Assembly (NCBI RefSeq): GCF_006716445.1
Contig: NZ_VFPA01000006.1
Coordinates: forward strand, 310,001-374,000
Source: Pseudonocardia kunmingensis
GTDB lineage: Bacteria > Actinomycetota > Actinomycetes > Mycobacteriales > Pseudonocardiaceae
Direction: 5' to 3'
Length of the DNA stretch: 64,000 nt
A program made the translations under genes and the position numbers. Positions 9,489 to 18,437 of the stretch are shown one piece after another. Position 1 is the first letter of the stretch. Each line of letters opens with the position of its first letter. A model generated the notes under the pieces. That model was not told where the DNA came from, ran no database searches, and saw nothing but the letters and a program-made list of their open reading frames with translations.

Positions 9489-10018
9489 CCCTTCCCGAGG
9501 GACGACCCGTTGTGCAGGTGTGGCGGAGTTTACGCCGAATGTCCGGATCGCCGGTAGTGGTCGGTCGGGGGCCGGCCGTGGACCCGTGGCCGCGCGTCCG
9601 CTCGGCGGCGCCGTGGATCACGCGGGGCGGCGCGGGCGTACGTCAGGGTGCCGGGGACCGTGGTCCAGCGCTTCTCGCCGGGTGACCGTCAGAAGGATAT
9701 CCGGCAACGGGCCGAGCGTGGTGCGGAATCGGGTGTGCTGCCATCCGGAGCTCGAGCTGACGGGCCGTGACGAACGGCACTTTCGTCGGCTAGGTAGCGA
9801 CGAGAGTGCCGTTCGTCCGGGTGGGAGCCTGACGCGCCGAAGGGTCGATCATCTCGGTACTTGTGCCAGCGGGGCCACCCTCGGCGCCGACGGGCGGGCA
9901 CGGCGCGAGGGCGACTGCAAATGACGGCTGGGGGTGGGGTGGGGCAGTGGTCTCGAGCCGGGCACGGCGCGCCCACGTAACTCGTCCGACCTGCAGGAAT
10001 CGCGGAGCGCCGCCGCAA
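9489..10018. other. Non-coding stretch holding a palindromic repeat
   Basis: No convincing gene is visible in these 530 bases on either strand; open frames here lack ribosome sites and family motifs. The stretch contains the palindrome at 9769-9836 and otherwise looks like decayed sequence next to the HNH remnant, possibly the lost 5' part of that gene. Confidence 0.6.
9769..9836. repeat. Palindromic repeat, type 1, copy 1
   Basis: Left arm 9769-9788 and right arm 9798-9817 form a 20-base-pair hairpin with a 9-base loop and a single T/G wobble. After the right arm comes a 19-base tail (9818-9836), reading approximately CGGGTGGGAGCCTGACGC. The same hairpin occurs at 50611-50659, and hairpin plus tail occur in opposite orientation at 51238-51303. 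This is the signature of a dispersed REP-like element. Confidence 0.9.
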
Positions 10019-10337
10019 CCGTTGTCGGGCACGGTGCTCGACTACGGGCGCACGACCTACCGGCCACCGGCCGGGCCGGCCGATTTCGTGCGGGCCCGCG
10101 ATGTGTACTGCCGCAGCCCGATCTGCCGGCGCCGGGTGCTGGACTCGCACCTGGATCACGTGGTGCCGTTCCCGGAGGGCCCGACGAACCGACCCGCCGA
10201 CGGCGCCGCATCGTGACCGGCCGGAGCCGCGGTCGCGGGGTCCGCGGATGTCGCAGCAGGACTACGACGGGTACTTCGCGCGCAGGCCCACCGACCCGCC
10301 GACGTCCTTCGACGAGACCGTCCCACCGCCCTTCTGA
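10019..10337 (+). pseudogene. Remnant of a DUF222/HNH (13E12-type) endonuclease gene
   Basis: From 10019 one frame encodes LSGTVLDYGRTTYRPP, then DFVRARDVYCRSPICRRRVLDSHLDHVVPF and PEGPTN. These are the linker and the start of the HNH domain (C-x4-C, then the LDHVVPF core) of the 13E12 repeat family, which is abundant in actinobacteria. The frame then diverges and stops at 10216 without the second cysteine/histidine half. A different frame around 10245-10337 ends in TVPPPF, the kind of proline-rich tail seen at the ends of these proteins. The N-terminal DUF222 part and the middle of the HNH domain are missing, so this is a decayed fragment and not a working gene. Confidence 0.75.
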
Positions 10338-10386
10338 CCAGCTCTGCGGTGACCCACCTGGCGCTCGACCATGAGCGACAGCCGGT

Positions 10387-11253
10387 TCAGTGGACGACGA
10401 CCTCCGTGCCGACGTCGGCGACCCCGCTGGACCACAGCAGGTCCATGGCGTCGTTGGTCAACCGGACGCATCCGTGCGAGGCGGGCTCGGCCGGGATGCT
10501 GCCCGAGCCGTGCACGGCGATGCCCCCGTGGAAGTACTTCGGCCGGTAGAGCACGCCGAGCTCGGCGCGCCGGATGCCGTTGATCTGGCGTTCCACCTCG
10601 TACTCGCCGCGCGGGGTGCGCGCGACCCCGGTGCCGCCGGAGGGCCGGTCGTAGGCCTCGCCGCTGCCGGTCGAGGTGTTGAAGGTCCACAGGACCCGCC
10701 CGTCGCGGACCACCATCAGCAGTTGGCGCTCCAGGTCCACCTCGATGCGGTCACCCTCGGCGTCCTCGGGCTCGGGCCGGGACGCGGACGGCAGCTTCTC
10801 GCGGGTCTTCGGCCCGGCGATGCCGTCGCGGGTGAGGCCCTCGGCCTTCTGGAACGCCATCACGGCCTGGCGGGTGAGCTGGCCGTAGTGACCGTCGACC
10901 TCGCCGAGCCAGTACCCCAGCTCGCTCAGGCGCTGCTGGATCTCCAGGACGCGCGGGCCTTCGTCGTTGAGCCGCAACGACTGCGGCTCCGGCTCGGGTT
11001 CGGGGGTGGGCGCCGGGGTGGTGGTGCCCGGCGGCGTGGTCGCGGGCGCCGGGTCCGTGGACGTCGGTGCGGTGGCGGCCGCGGGCGGCAGGACGGCCGC
11101 GGGGCCGGCGCCGAGCGAATCGGCGACGCCCACGAGGACGGCGATCGCGCCCACCACCACGAGGGCGATCGCGACCCGGACCGCGCCGCGCCCACCGGAC
11201 CGCGGGGCGTCAGACGCCGGCACGCGCTTCTCGTGGGTGGGGGCGTCGGCCAT
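10387..11253 (-). CDS. L,D-transpeptidase with peptidoglycan-binding domain
   Basis: A 288-residue membrane-anchored cell-wall enzyme. A short cytoplasmic head precedes one transmembrane helix (about residues 25-45). A long Pro/Thr/Ala/Glu linker follows, then a PG_binding_1 domain (VLEIQQRLSELGYWLGEVDGHYG, about 102-150) and a YkuD catalytic domain (about 168-288). The catalytic motif is complete: HGSGS followed by SHGCVRL, with Cys262 as nucleophile. It would make 3-3 cross-links in peptidoglycan or attach proteins to it. ATG 11253 has GAGGAG upstream. It is a single-gene unit. Confidence 0.93.
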   Translation of the reverse strand: MADAPTHEKRVPASDAPRSGGRGAVRVAIALVVVGAIAVLVGVADSLGAGPAAVLPPAAATAPTSTDPAPATTPPGTTTPAPTPEPEPEPQSLRLNDEGPRVLEIQQRLSELGYWLGEVDGHYGQLTRQAVMAFQKAEGLTRDGIAGPKTREKLPSASRPEPEDAEGDRIEVDLERQLLMVVRDGRVLWTFNTSTGSGEAYDRPSGGTGVARTPRGEYEVERQINGIRRAELGVLYRPKYFHGGIAVHGSGSIPAEPASHGCVRLTNDAMDLLWSSGVADVGTEVVVH

Positions 11254-11416
11254 CGCGCTCTCCTCGGGTCAACAAACGATCATGCCCGGAGGAGCGTCGA
11301 TCCAAACGTCACGGATGCGCAACGTCGCGGATCGGCGCGTGCCGGCCAGCATCCCCGTGATCATGCGCCACGGCGGTGCGGGAGGCCCGCATATCGCGCG
11401 TCCGAGGGGCCGTGTG

Positions 11417-13192
11417 TCACCCGATGGTCGGGCGTGTCCCGTGCCACGAGCCCCACAGACCGGCGTAGGCGCCCCCGTTCTCGACCAGCTCGTCGTGCGT
11501 GCCGAGCTCGGTCACGCGGCCGTGCTCCATGACCACCACCCGGTCCGCGTCGCGGGCGGTGTGCAGGCGGTGGGCGATGGCGACGACCGTCCGCCCGGCG
11601 AGCGCGGCGGCGAGCGCGCGCTCGGTGCGCCGCGCCGCGGTGGGGTCCAGCATCGCCGTGGCCTCGTCGAGCACCACGGTGTGCGGGTCGGCGAGCACGA
11701 CGCGGGCGAGGGCGAGCTGCTGGGCGGCGGCGCCGTCGAGCCGGTGGCCGCCGGGGCCGAGCACGGTGTCCAGGCCGTCGGGCAGCACGTCGCGCGGGTC
11801 GGCACCGACGGCGGCCAGCGCGGCGCGCAGCTCGGCGTCCGTGGCCGCGGGGGCGGCGATCCGCAGGTTCTCCCGCGCCGTGCCCAGGAAGACGTGGTGC
11901 TCCTGTGTCACGAGCAGCACGTGGCGGCGCAGCTCCTCGCGGCCCAGCCCGGCGAGCGGGACGCCGCCCACCGCGACGGTTCCGGCCCGGGGTGCCTCGA
12001 CCCCGGCCAGCAGCCTGCCCAGGGTCGACTTGCCGGCCCCGGAGGGCCCCACGAGCGCCAGCCGCTCGCCCGGTCGCAGGTCGAGGTCGATGTCGTGCAG
12101 GGCGTCGCGCCCGGTGCCGGGGTAGGCGAAGCGCACACCGCGCACCACGACGCGGTCGCCGTGCGGCGGGGCGGTGCGCCCGCCGTCGGAGGTGGGGGCC
12201 GGGTCGGCAGGGCGCGGGGTCGCCGCGGTGGCGAGCCCCTCGACGCGGGCGAACGCGGCCGTGCTGGCCTGCAGCTGCTCGAGGCGCCACAGGATCGTCT
12301 CCATCGGCTGCACGAGCTGGCGCAGGTACAGCGCGGCCGCGGCGACCGCCCCTACGCTGATCGTTCCCTGGGCGTGCAGCACGCCACCGAGCACTAGGAC
12401 ACCGGCCACGGGGGCCGCGTGCGAGAGGTCGACGCCCGGCAGCAGCACGGTGCGCAGACCCAGCGTGCGCATCCGGGTGCGCCTGCCCTCCGCGATCGCG
12501 GCGCGGCCCGCGGCCAGGCGGCGCTGCGCCAGCCCGAGCGCCTCGACAGTGCGCGCGCCCGCGGCCGTGGCGGCGAGAACCTCGGCGACCTGTGCGTTGG
12601 CGGCGCCCTCGGCGAGGTAGGCGGCGTGCGCGCGGCGCATGTACCAGCGGGCGGCGCACCACGTGCCGACCAGCCCGAGCAGCGCGCATGCGCCGAGCGG
12701 CGGCGCGACCACGACCACCGCGGCGATCAGGAAGAGCGCCTGGACACCCGCCACGAGCATGTCCGGGCCGGCGTCGCGCAGGGTGAGCGCCACGGCGGCC
12801 ACGTCGCCGGTGCCGCGCGCGGCGAGGTCCCCCGGCCCGGCGCGGTCCACGACGCCGGAGGGCAGCGCCAGCACCCGCTCGACGTACTGCTCGCGGATGC
12901 GGGCCATGGCGCGCTCGCCGAAGCGGTGCCCTGCGGTGCGCGCGGAGCGGGCCAGCACCAGCTGCACCGCGGCGAAGGCGATCATCGCGAGGGCGAGGCG
13001 GTCGACGGCGTCGGGCCCGCGCCCGGCCCGGACCTCGTCGATGATGCGCCCCAGCAGCCACGGGCCGGCCAGCCCCGCGGCGGCGGCGAGCGCGTTCAGC
13101 CCGAGGATCGCGGCCACCGCGCGCGCGTCGGCGCGGACCAGCCGCAGCGCCGCGCGGCGGGCGGCGGCCGGCGTGGCGACCGGGAGCGTCAC
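11417..13192 (-). CDS. ABC exporter half-transporter with intact Walker A but degenerate signature
   Basis: A 591-residue permease-ATPase fusion (type IV ABC exporter half). The membrane domain occupies about residues 20-320. The nucleotide domain has Walker A GPSGAGKST, Q-loop VTQEHHVFLGTARENL, Walker B TVVLDEATAMLD and H-loop AIAHRLH. The LSGGQ signature is replaced by LDGAAAQQ. GTG 13192 overlaps the stop of the partner gene (GTGA). The partner has the opposite defects, so the two should form an obligate heterodimer with one working ATP site. Substrate unknown; such pairs export drugs, peptides or lipids. Confidence 0.9.
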   Translation of the reverse strand: MTLPVATPAAARRAALRLVRADARAVAAILGLNALAAAAGLAGPWLLGRIIDEVRAGRGPDAVDRLALAMIAFAAVQLVLARSARTAGHRFGERAMARIREQYVERVLALPSGVVDRAGPGDLAARGTGDVAAVALTLRDAGPDMLVAGVQALFLIAAVVVVAPPLGACALLGLVGTWCAARWYMRRAHAAYLAEGAANAQVAEVLAATAAGARTVEALGLAQRRLAAGRAAIAEGRRTRMRTLGLRTVLLPGVDLSHAAPVAGVLVLGGVLHAQGTISVGAVAAAALYLRQLVQPMETILWRLEQLQASTAAFARVEGLATAATPRPADPAPTSDGGRTAPPHGDRVVVRGVRFAYPGTGRDALHDIDLDLRPGERLALVGPSGAGKSTLGRLLAGVEAPRAGTVAVGGVPLAGLGREELRRHVLLVTQEHHVFLGTARENLRIAAPAATDAELRAALAAVGADPRDVLPDGLDTVLGPGGHRLDGAAAQQLALARVVLADPHTVVLDEATAMLDPTAARRTERALAAALAGRTVVAIAHRLHTARDADRVVVMEHGRVTELGTHDELVENGGAYAGLWGSWHGTRPTIG

Positions 13193-14871
13193 CGCGCCAC
13201 CACCGCCCGGTAGCGCGGGTCGGTCGCCAGCAGGTGGCGGTGGGTGCCGGTGGCGGACAGCCGGCCGCCCACGAGGAAGCACACGGTGTCGGCGTGGCCG
13301 AGCACCAGCGGTGACGTCGTGGTGACCACCGTGGTGCGCCCGGCGCGCGCGGTCCGCAGCCGCTGCACCAGCGCCGCCTCGGTGTGGGCGTCCAGCGCGG
13401 AGGTGGGCTCGACCGCCAGCAGCACCTCCGGCTCGGCGAGCAGTGCCCGGGCGAGGCGCACGCGCTGGCGCTGGCCGCCGGACAGGTTGCGGCCCTGTCC
13501 CTCCACGGGCGCGTCCAGCCCGCCGGGCAGCCCGGCGACGACGTCGTCGAGCATCGCGGCGGTGACGGCGCGGTCGAGCGCGGGGTCGTCGGGGTCGCCG
13601 CGCCCGGCGAGCACCTCGCGCAGCGGGCCCGCGAACAGGTCGGCCTCGGTGTCGGCGACCAGGACCCGTGCGCGCAGCGGCGCCGCCGCCACGGCGTCGA
13701 GGCGGGTCGTGCCCCACGTCGCGTCGGACGGGGTGAACCGGCCGAGCCGCTCCAGCACCGCGGCGGACTCGGCGGGGCGGTCGCTGACCAGCGCCGTGAA
13801 CGCGCCCGGAGCCACCTCGACGCCGGAGACCGGGTCGCGGAGCGCCGATCCCGTCGCGGGGCCCTGGGTGCCGTCGGCCGGGTCGGGCGCGAGCGCCAGG
13901 AACCCGGCCACGCGCGCCGCCGCGACGAGGCCGCGCGTGAGCTGGTGCCCGCCCTCGACGAAGAACGCCACCGGCACCACGAGGACCGCGGCGTAGCCGT
14001 ACACCGCGAGCAGTTCGCCGACGGTCACCGCACCCGAGGCGGCCATGCGGGCCGCGAGCCACGTGACGACGCCGAGGAACAGCACCGGCAGGCCGATGCC
14101 GAGTGCCTCGATCCAGCTGGTGGTCGCGCCGACGCGGTGGCCCAGCACCTGCAGCGCCCGGGAGCGCTGCCGGTACGCGCGCGCGAAGGTCTCCTCGCCG
14201 CCGAGCCCGGCGAGCACGCGCAGGCCCCCGACGATGTCCACCAGCCGCTCGGCCAGGCCGCTCTGCTGCTCGCGGTAGACCGCCTCCACCGCGCGCAGGC
14301 GGCGCAGCAGCGGGGTGACGAGCACCCCGAACAGCGGCACACCCAGGACGACGACGGCGGCCAGCACCGGCGAGACCGACCACAGCAGCACCGCCACCAC
14401 GACGTAGGCGATCACCGAGCCGACCCCGGGGCCGGCGATGGTGAGGGTGGTGCTGACGGTGAGGACGTCGGCGATGCCGATCGAGACGACCTCCCCGGCC
14501 CCGACCTGGCGCGGGAGCTGCGCGCCCAGTCGTGCCGCGTGCGTGAGGAGGGCCTCGGCCAGCCCGAACGACGCGTCCATCCGGATCTTCGACATCGTGC
14601 GGTGGCGCAGGACGTTCAGCGCCGTGTGCGCGCACCCGACCGCGAGCAGCGCACCCGCCCAGCCGGCGAGCGCGGCCCGGTTCCCCGGCACGAGGCCCTC
14701 GTCGACGGCGCGCGCGATGACGAAGGGCGGCAGCACCAGCACGACCATCGACAGCGTGCCGAACAGCGCCCCGGCGGCGACCCGGCGGCGCTGCCGGACG
14801 ACCAGCCACCACAGGAGGCCGAATCCGCCCCGTGAGTGGATACGAGTGTCATGGCACTCGTATCCACTCAC
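13189..14871 (-). CDS. ABC exporter half-transporter lacking Walker A
   Basis: A 560-residue partner of the next gene. The membrane domain has the usual six helices, beginning LLWWLVVRQRRRVAAGALFG. In the nucleotide domain the P-loop position reads LVSDRPAESAA and has no GKS/T. Walker B is EVLLAVEPTSALD, with the usual aspartate changed to valine, and the H-loop histidine is missing (TTTSPLVL). The signature NLSGGQRQRVRLARALL is perfect. It therefore cannot bind ATP normally but supplies the signature to its partner's site. GTG 14871 lies inside a 40-base palindrome and overlaps the oxidoreductase stop as GTGA. The first residues (VSGYECHDTRIHS) are encoded by the palindrome and are probably not native. 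Confidence 0.88.
   Translation of the reverse strand: MSGYECHDTRIHSRGGFGLLWWLVVRQRRRVAAGALFGTLSMVVLVLPPFVIARAVDEGLVPGNRAALAGWAGALLAVGCAHTALNVLRHRTMSKIRMDASFGLAEALLTHAARLGAQLPRQVGAGEVVSIGIADVLTVSTTLTIAGPGVGSVIAYVVVAVLLWSVSPVLAAVVVLGVPLFGVLVTPLLRRLRAVEAVYREQQSGLAERLVDIVGGLRVLAGLGGEETFARAYRQRSRALQVLGHRVGATTSWIEALGIGLPVLFLGVVTWLAARMAASGAVTVGELLAVYGYAAVLVVPVAFFVEGGHQLTRGLVAAARVAGFLALAPDPADGTQGPATGSALRDPVSGVEVAPGAFTALVSDRPAESAAVLERLGRFTPSDATWGTTRLDAVAAAPLRARVLVADTEADLFAGPLREVLAGRGDPDDPALDRAVTAAMLDDVVAGLPGGLDAPVEGQGRNLSGGQRQRVRLARALLAEPEVLLAVEPTSALDAHTEAALVQRLRTARAGRTTVVTTTSPLVLGHADTVCFLVGGRLSATGTHRHLLATDPRYRAVVAR
14832..14871. repeat. Palindromic element, type 2, at a stop/start junction
   Basis: Arms 14832-14848 and 14855-14871 are perfect 17-base complements (GTGAGTGGATACGAGTG) around the 6-base loop TCATGG. 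The right arm contains both the oxidoreductase stop codon (14868-14870) and the GTG start of the ABC gene (14869-14871). In the transcript the stem would bury that start codon. I see no second copy in this window. Confidence 0.92.
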
Positions 14872-17800
14872 AGCCGGGCGAGCTCCTCCAGCGCGGCCGC
14901 GGCCCGTTCCCGGAACGCGGCGACGTTGCGAAGCTTGATGTCCTCGTAGCCGCGGACGGTGTCGGGCAGCGCGGCGATCTCCACCACGGCGTCGGCCGTG
15001 TCCGGGCGCAGGTGCTCCAGCGCCTCGCGGACGAGCGCCTGGTACTCGCCGACGAGCGCGCGCTCGACGCGGCGCACCTCGGCGTGCCCGAACGGGTCGA
15101 GCGCGGTGCCCCGCAGGCCGCGGGCGGCGCGCAGCACTCGGAACGCCGGGCCTGCCGTGCGGCGCAGCCGGATCTTGCGCGTCATGCCGAGCGCCCGCAG
15201 GACCGGTGGGTGCAGCAGCACCGACACGGCGGCGTCCGGGCCGAACTCGGCGTCGCGGCGGGCCCGCTCGACCGGGTCGAGGTGCAGCCGCGCCACCTCG
15301 TACTCGTCCTTGTAGGCCATGAGCTTGTGCAGCCCGGTGGCGTAGGCGACGGCGACGCGCTCGCCCGCGTCCGCCCCGGCGCGCTCCGCGGCGAGGGCCG
15401 CGACGCGGGTGACCTCCTCGGCGTAGCGGTCCGCGTAGCCCGCGTCCTGGTAGCCGGTGAGGTCGGCGACCCGGGTGGCGAGGACGTCGGCGAGCCCGGT
15501 AGCGGGGGGAGCGGCGTCGCGGGTGCCGGTGGCGGCCGCGACCGCGGCCGGGTCCGCGACCGCCGCCCGGCCCCACCCGAAGGCGGCGAGGTTCGCCGCG
15601 ACGGCGGCGCCGTTCAGCCGGATCGCCTGCTCGATCGCGTCGGCGGAGATCGGCACGCAGCCGTGCTGGAACGCCGCGCCGACCAGCAGCATGTTGGCCG
15701 GCATGTGGTCGCCGAACAGCGCCTCGGACAGGCCCTGGGCGTCGACGTGCAACGCGGCGTCGGGCCGCGTGGCCGCGCTGATGCGCTCCAGCGCCTCGGC
15801 GGGGGAGCCGGGCACCGCGGCCCGACCGGTGACCATGGCGGCCGTCGGCACCACCGCGCTGCTGACCACGGCGATCGTGTGCCCCGGCCGGGTCGTGGCG
15901 AGGGAGTCGGGCGCGGCGGCACCGAGCAGGTCGAAGCCGATCAGCACGTCGACCGTGCCGCGCGAGGCCCTCAGCGCCCCGCGCACCGGCTGCTTCGCGA
16001 TGCGCACGTCGCTCACGACCGGGCCGCCCTTCTGCGCCAGCCCGGTCTGCTCCAGCCCGGCGGCGCACCTGCCGTCGAGGTGGGCGGCCATCTGCAGGAT
16101 CTGCGACACGGTCACCACCCCGGTGCCGCCGATCCCGGGCATGCGCAGCAGCGCGGTGTCCCCGGTGAGGCGGCTCTCCGGCTCGGGCAGCCCGGATGGT
16201 GGCGGCGGCACCGGTCGCGGACCCCGCTCCCGCGGCTCGACGAGCAGGAACGAGGGGCAGTCGCCCTTGAGGCAGGACAGGTCGGTGTTGCAGGAGGCCT
16301 GGTGGATGCGGGTCTTGCGGCCGAACTCGGTCTCGACCGGCTGCACCGACAGGCAGGTGGAGGCCTCGCCGCAGTCGCCGCAGCCCTCGCAGACCCGCTC
16401 GTTGATCACGACCTTCTCGGTGGGTGCGGGCAGCTTCCCGCGCTTGCGCATCCGCCGCTCCTCGGCGGCGCAGCGGTCGTCGTGGATCAGGACGGTGACG
16501 CCGTCGACCCCGGCCAGCTCCCGCTCCGCGGCGGCGAACTCGTCGCGGTGCGCCACGGTGGCGATCGGGTCCAACGCCACGCCCCGGTAGCTGCCCGGGT
16601 CGGCCGTGGTGACCACGACGCGGCGGACGCCCTCGACGGCGAGCCAGCGGGTGAGTGCGGGGACGTCGAGCCTGCCCTCGGCCCGCTGGCCGCCGGTCAT
16701 GGCGACGGCGTCGTTGTAGAGCAGCTTGTAGGTCATCGTGACGCCCGCGGCGACGGCCGCGCGGATGGCCAGGGACCCGGAGTGGTGGAACGTGCCGTCG
16801 CCGAGGTTCTGCACGAAGTGCCGGTCGTCGGTGAACGGGGCCAGCCCGAGCCACTGCGCGCCCTCGCCGCCCATCTGGGTGAGCCCGAGCTGGTGGCCGC
16901 GGCCCGCGCCGTCGAGCGCGATCATGGCGTGGCAGCCGATGCCGACCCCGACGAGGGTGTCCTCGCTGGTGCGCGTGGAGGTGTTGTGCGGGCAGCCGGA
17001 GCAGAAGAACGGGGTGCGCGCGGCGAGGGGGAGCGTGATCCGCGACGGCTTCGCGGGTTCCATCGCGTCCAGGTGGACGGCGGCGGTGCGCGGCAGCCGG
17101 TCCGCGCCGATGCGGGACGCGAGCGCGCGGGCGACGTCCTCCGCGCCGAGCGCGGAGCGGGCGGACAGCAGCGGGCGCCCGTCGAGGTCGTGGCGCCCGA
17201 CGACGCGGGGCGCGCCGGGGCGGCCGTAGAGCGCGGCCTTGAGGTGGTCCTCGAGGAAGGTGACCTTGTCCTCGACGACGAGCACCTCGTCGAGCCCCGC
17301 GGTGAGCTCGGCGAGCGAGGCTGCGTCGACCGGGAACGGCATGGCCAGGGTGATGGTCCGCAGGCCGAGCTCCTCCATGGCGGGCTCGTCGAGCCCGAGG
17401 TCGTCGAGGGCGCGCTGCACGGTGGCCGCGGACGTGCCGGAGGCGAGCACGCCCAGGCGCGCCCGGCGGGCGCTGAAGGTGACGCGGTTGAGCCCCGCGG
17501 CGCGGGCGTAGGCGCGGGCGAGGTCGAGGCGCCGGGTGAGGGCGTCGTGCTCGGCGTCCAGCGCGGCGGCGCCGACGAGCGTGCGGGGCGGGTCCTCGGC
17601 GCGCTCCGACACCGGCAGGTCGGGCCGCAGCGCGCCGACGTCCACCGTGGCGGCGGCGTCGGCGACGTCGGCCACGATCTTCAGGCCGGTCCACAGGCCG
17701 CTGGCGCGCGACATCGCCACGGCGTGCAGTCCGAGCTCGACGACCTCCGCGACCGAGCCGGGCGCGAGCAGCGGCAGCAGCAGGCTCTGCGCCATCGGCT

Positions 17801-18293
17801 CGCACGTGCTCGGCACGGTGGAGGACTTGCACGCAGGGTCGTCCCCGATGAGGGCGACGGCCCCACCGAGGGTGGTGGTGCCGGCCAGGGTGCCGTGCCG
17901 GATGGCGTCCGCGGCGCGGTCGAGCCCGGGGTTCTTGCCGTACCAGAAGCCGGTGACGCCCTCGTGGCGCCGTCCCGGCGCCTGGCGCAGCAGCTGCGTG
18001 CCCGCGACGGCGGTGGCCGCCAGCTCCTCGTTGAGCCCGGGACGGAAGACGACGCCCTCGTCGTCGAGGAACCGGGCGGCGCGCGCCATCTCCTGGTCCA
18101 GCCCGGCCAGGGGCGAGCCCTGGTAGCCGGTCACGAAGGCGCGGGTGTCCAGGCCGCGGGCGGAGTCGAGCCTGCGTTGCTCCAGCACCATCCGCACCAG
18201 CGCCTGGATGCCGGAGAGCAGCACGCGGCCGTGGCGGGCGGTGTACTTGTCGTCGAGCGTGACCGGGGCGGACGTGGTGGTGGTGGGCGTCAC
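14868..18293 (-). CDS. Indolepyruvate ferredoxin oxidoreductase (fused subunits)
   Basis: A 1141-residue thiamine- and iron-sulfur-dependent enzyme that oxidatively decarboxylates aryl or branched 2-oxo acids to acyl-CoA with ferredoxin. The N-terminal half carries TGYQGSPLAG and WYGKNPGLDR. The ThPP domain has FFCSGCPHNTST and GIGCHAM. Ferredoxin-type cysteines follow in CEGCGDCGEASTCLSV and CNTDLSCLKGDCPSF. The gamma-type domain has GIGGTGVVTVSQIL and KGGPVVSDVRI. GTG 18293 has GGAGGA five bases upstream. The Lrp-type regulator on the other strand starts 145 bases away and is the likely controller, fitting amino acid breakdown. The stop lies in the palindrome shared with the ABC gene. Confidence 0.92.
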   Translation of the reverse strand: MTPTTTTSAPVTLDDKYTARHGRVLLSGIQALVRMVLEQRRLDSARGLDTRAFVTGYQGSPLAGLDQEMARAARFLDDEGVVFRPGLNEELAATAVAGTQLLRQAPGRRHEGVTGFWYGKNPGLDRAADAIRHGTLAGTTTLGGAVALIGDDPACKSSTVPSTCEPMAQSLLLPLLAPGSVAEVVELGLHAVAMSRASGLWTGLKIVADVADAAATVDVGALRPDLPVSERAEDPPRTLVGAAALDAEHDALTRRLDLARAYARAAGLNRVTFSARRARLGVLASGTSAATVQRALDDLGLDEPAMEELGLRTITLAMPFPVDAASLAELTAGLDEVLVVEDKVTFLEDHLKAALYGRPGAPRVVGRHDLDGRPLLSARSALGAEDVARALASRIGADRLPRTAAVHLDAMEPAKPSRITLPLAARTPFFCSGCPHNTSTRTSEDTLVGVGIGCHAMIALDGAGRGHQLGLTQMGGEGAQWLGLAPFTDDRHFVQNLGDGTFHHSGSLAIRAAVAAGVTMTYKLLYNDAVAMTGGQRAEGRLDVPALTRWLAVEGVRRVVVTTADPGSYRGVALDPIATVAHRDEFAAAERELAGVDGVTVLIHDDRCAAEERRMRKRGKLPAPTEKVVINERVCEGCGDCGEASTCLSVQPVETEFGRKTRIHQASCNTDLSCLKGDCPSFLLVEPRERGPRPVPPPPSGLPEPESRLTGDTALLRMPGIGGTGVVTVSQILQMAAHLDGRCAAGLEQTGLAQKGGPVVSDVRIAKQPVRGALRASRGTVDVLIGFDLLGAAAPDSLATTRPGHTIAVVSSAVVPTAAMVTGRAAVPGSPAEALERISAATRPDAALHVDAQGLSEALFGDHMPANMLLVGAAFQHGCVPISADAIEQAIRLNGAAVAANLAAFGWGRAAVADPAAVAAATGTRDAAPPATGLADVLATRVADLTGYQDAGYADRYAEEVTRVAALAAERAGADAGERVAVAYATGLHKLMAYKDEYEVARLHLDPVERARRDAEFGPDAAVSVLLHPPVLRALGMTRKIRLRRTAGPAFRVLRAARGLRGTALDPFGHAEVRRVERALVGEYQALVREALEHLRPDTADAVVEIAALPDTVRGYEDIKLRNVAAFRERAAAALEELARL

Positions 18294-18437
18294 GGGGTCC
18301 TCCGTCAGGGCGGGTGCCGACGAGCAGACCCGTTCTCGACCGCGCGCGCAAGTACCGCCGGGCCGCCGGCGAGCGCACTCGCAAAGCTGTTGTGATTCGA
18401 TCCACACCGGCTCGAGATCTTTGCGCGGGAGGGCGCC

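Noticed and set aside
9863..10216. The complete 117-codon frame as a working HNH gene
   Set aside because: Only the LDYGRTTYRPP to PEGPTN segment is family-like; the first 50 codons have no match and the HNH domain is cut short.
14832..18395. A 1187-codon frame opposite the indolepyruvate oxidoreductase
   Set aside because: The minus-strand protein has full family motifs across the whole length, and this frame has none.
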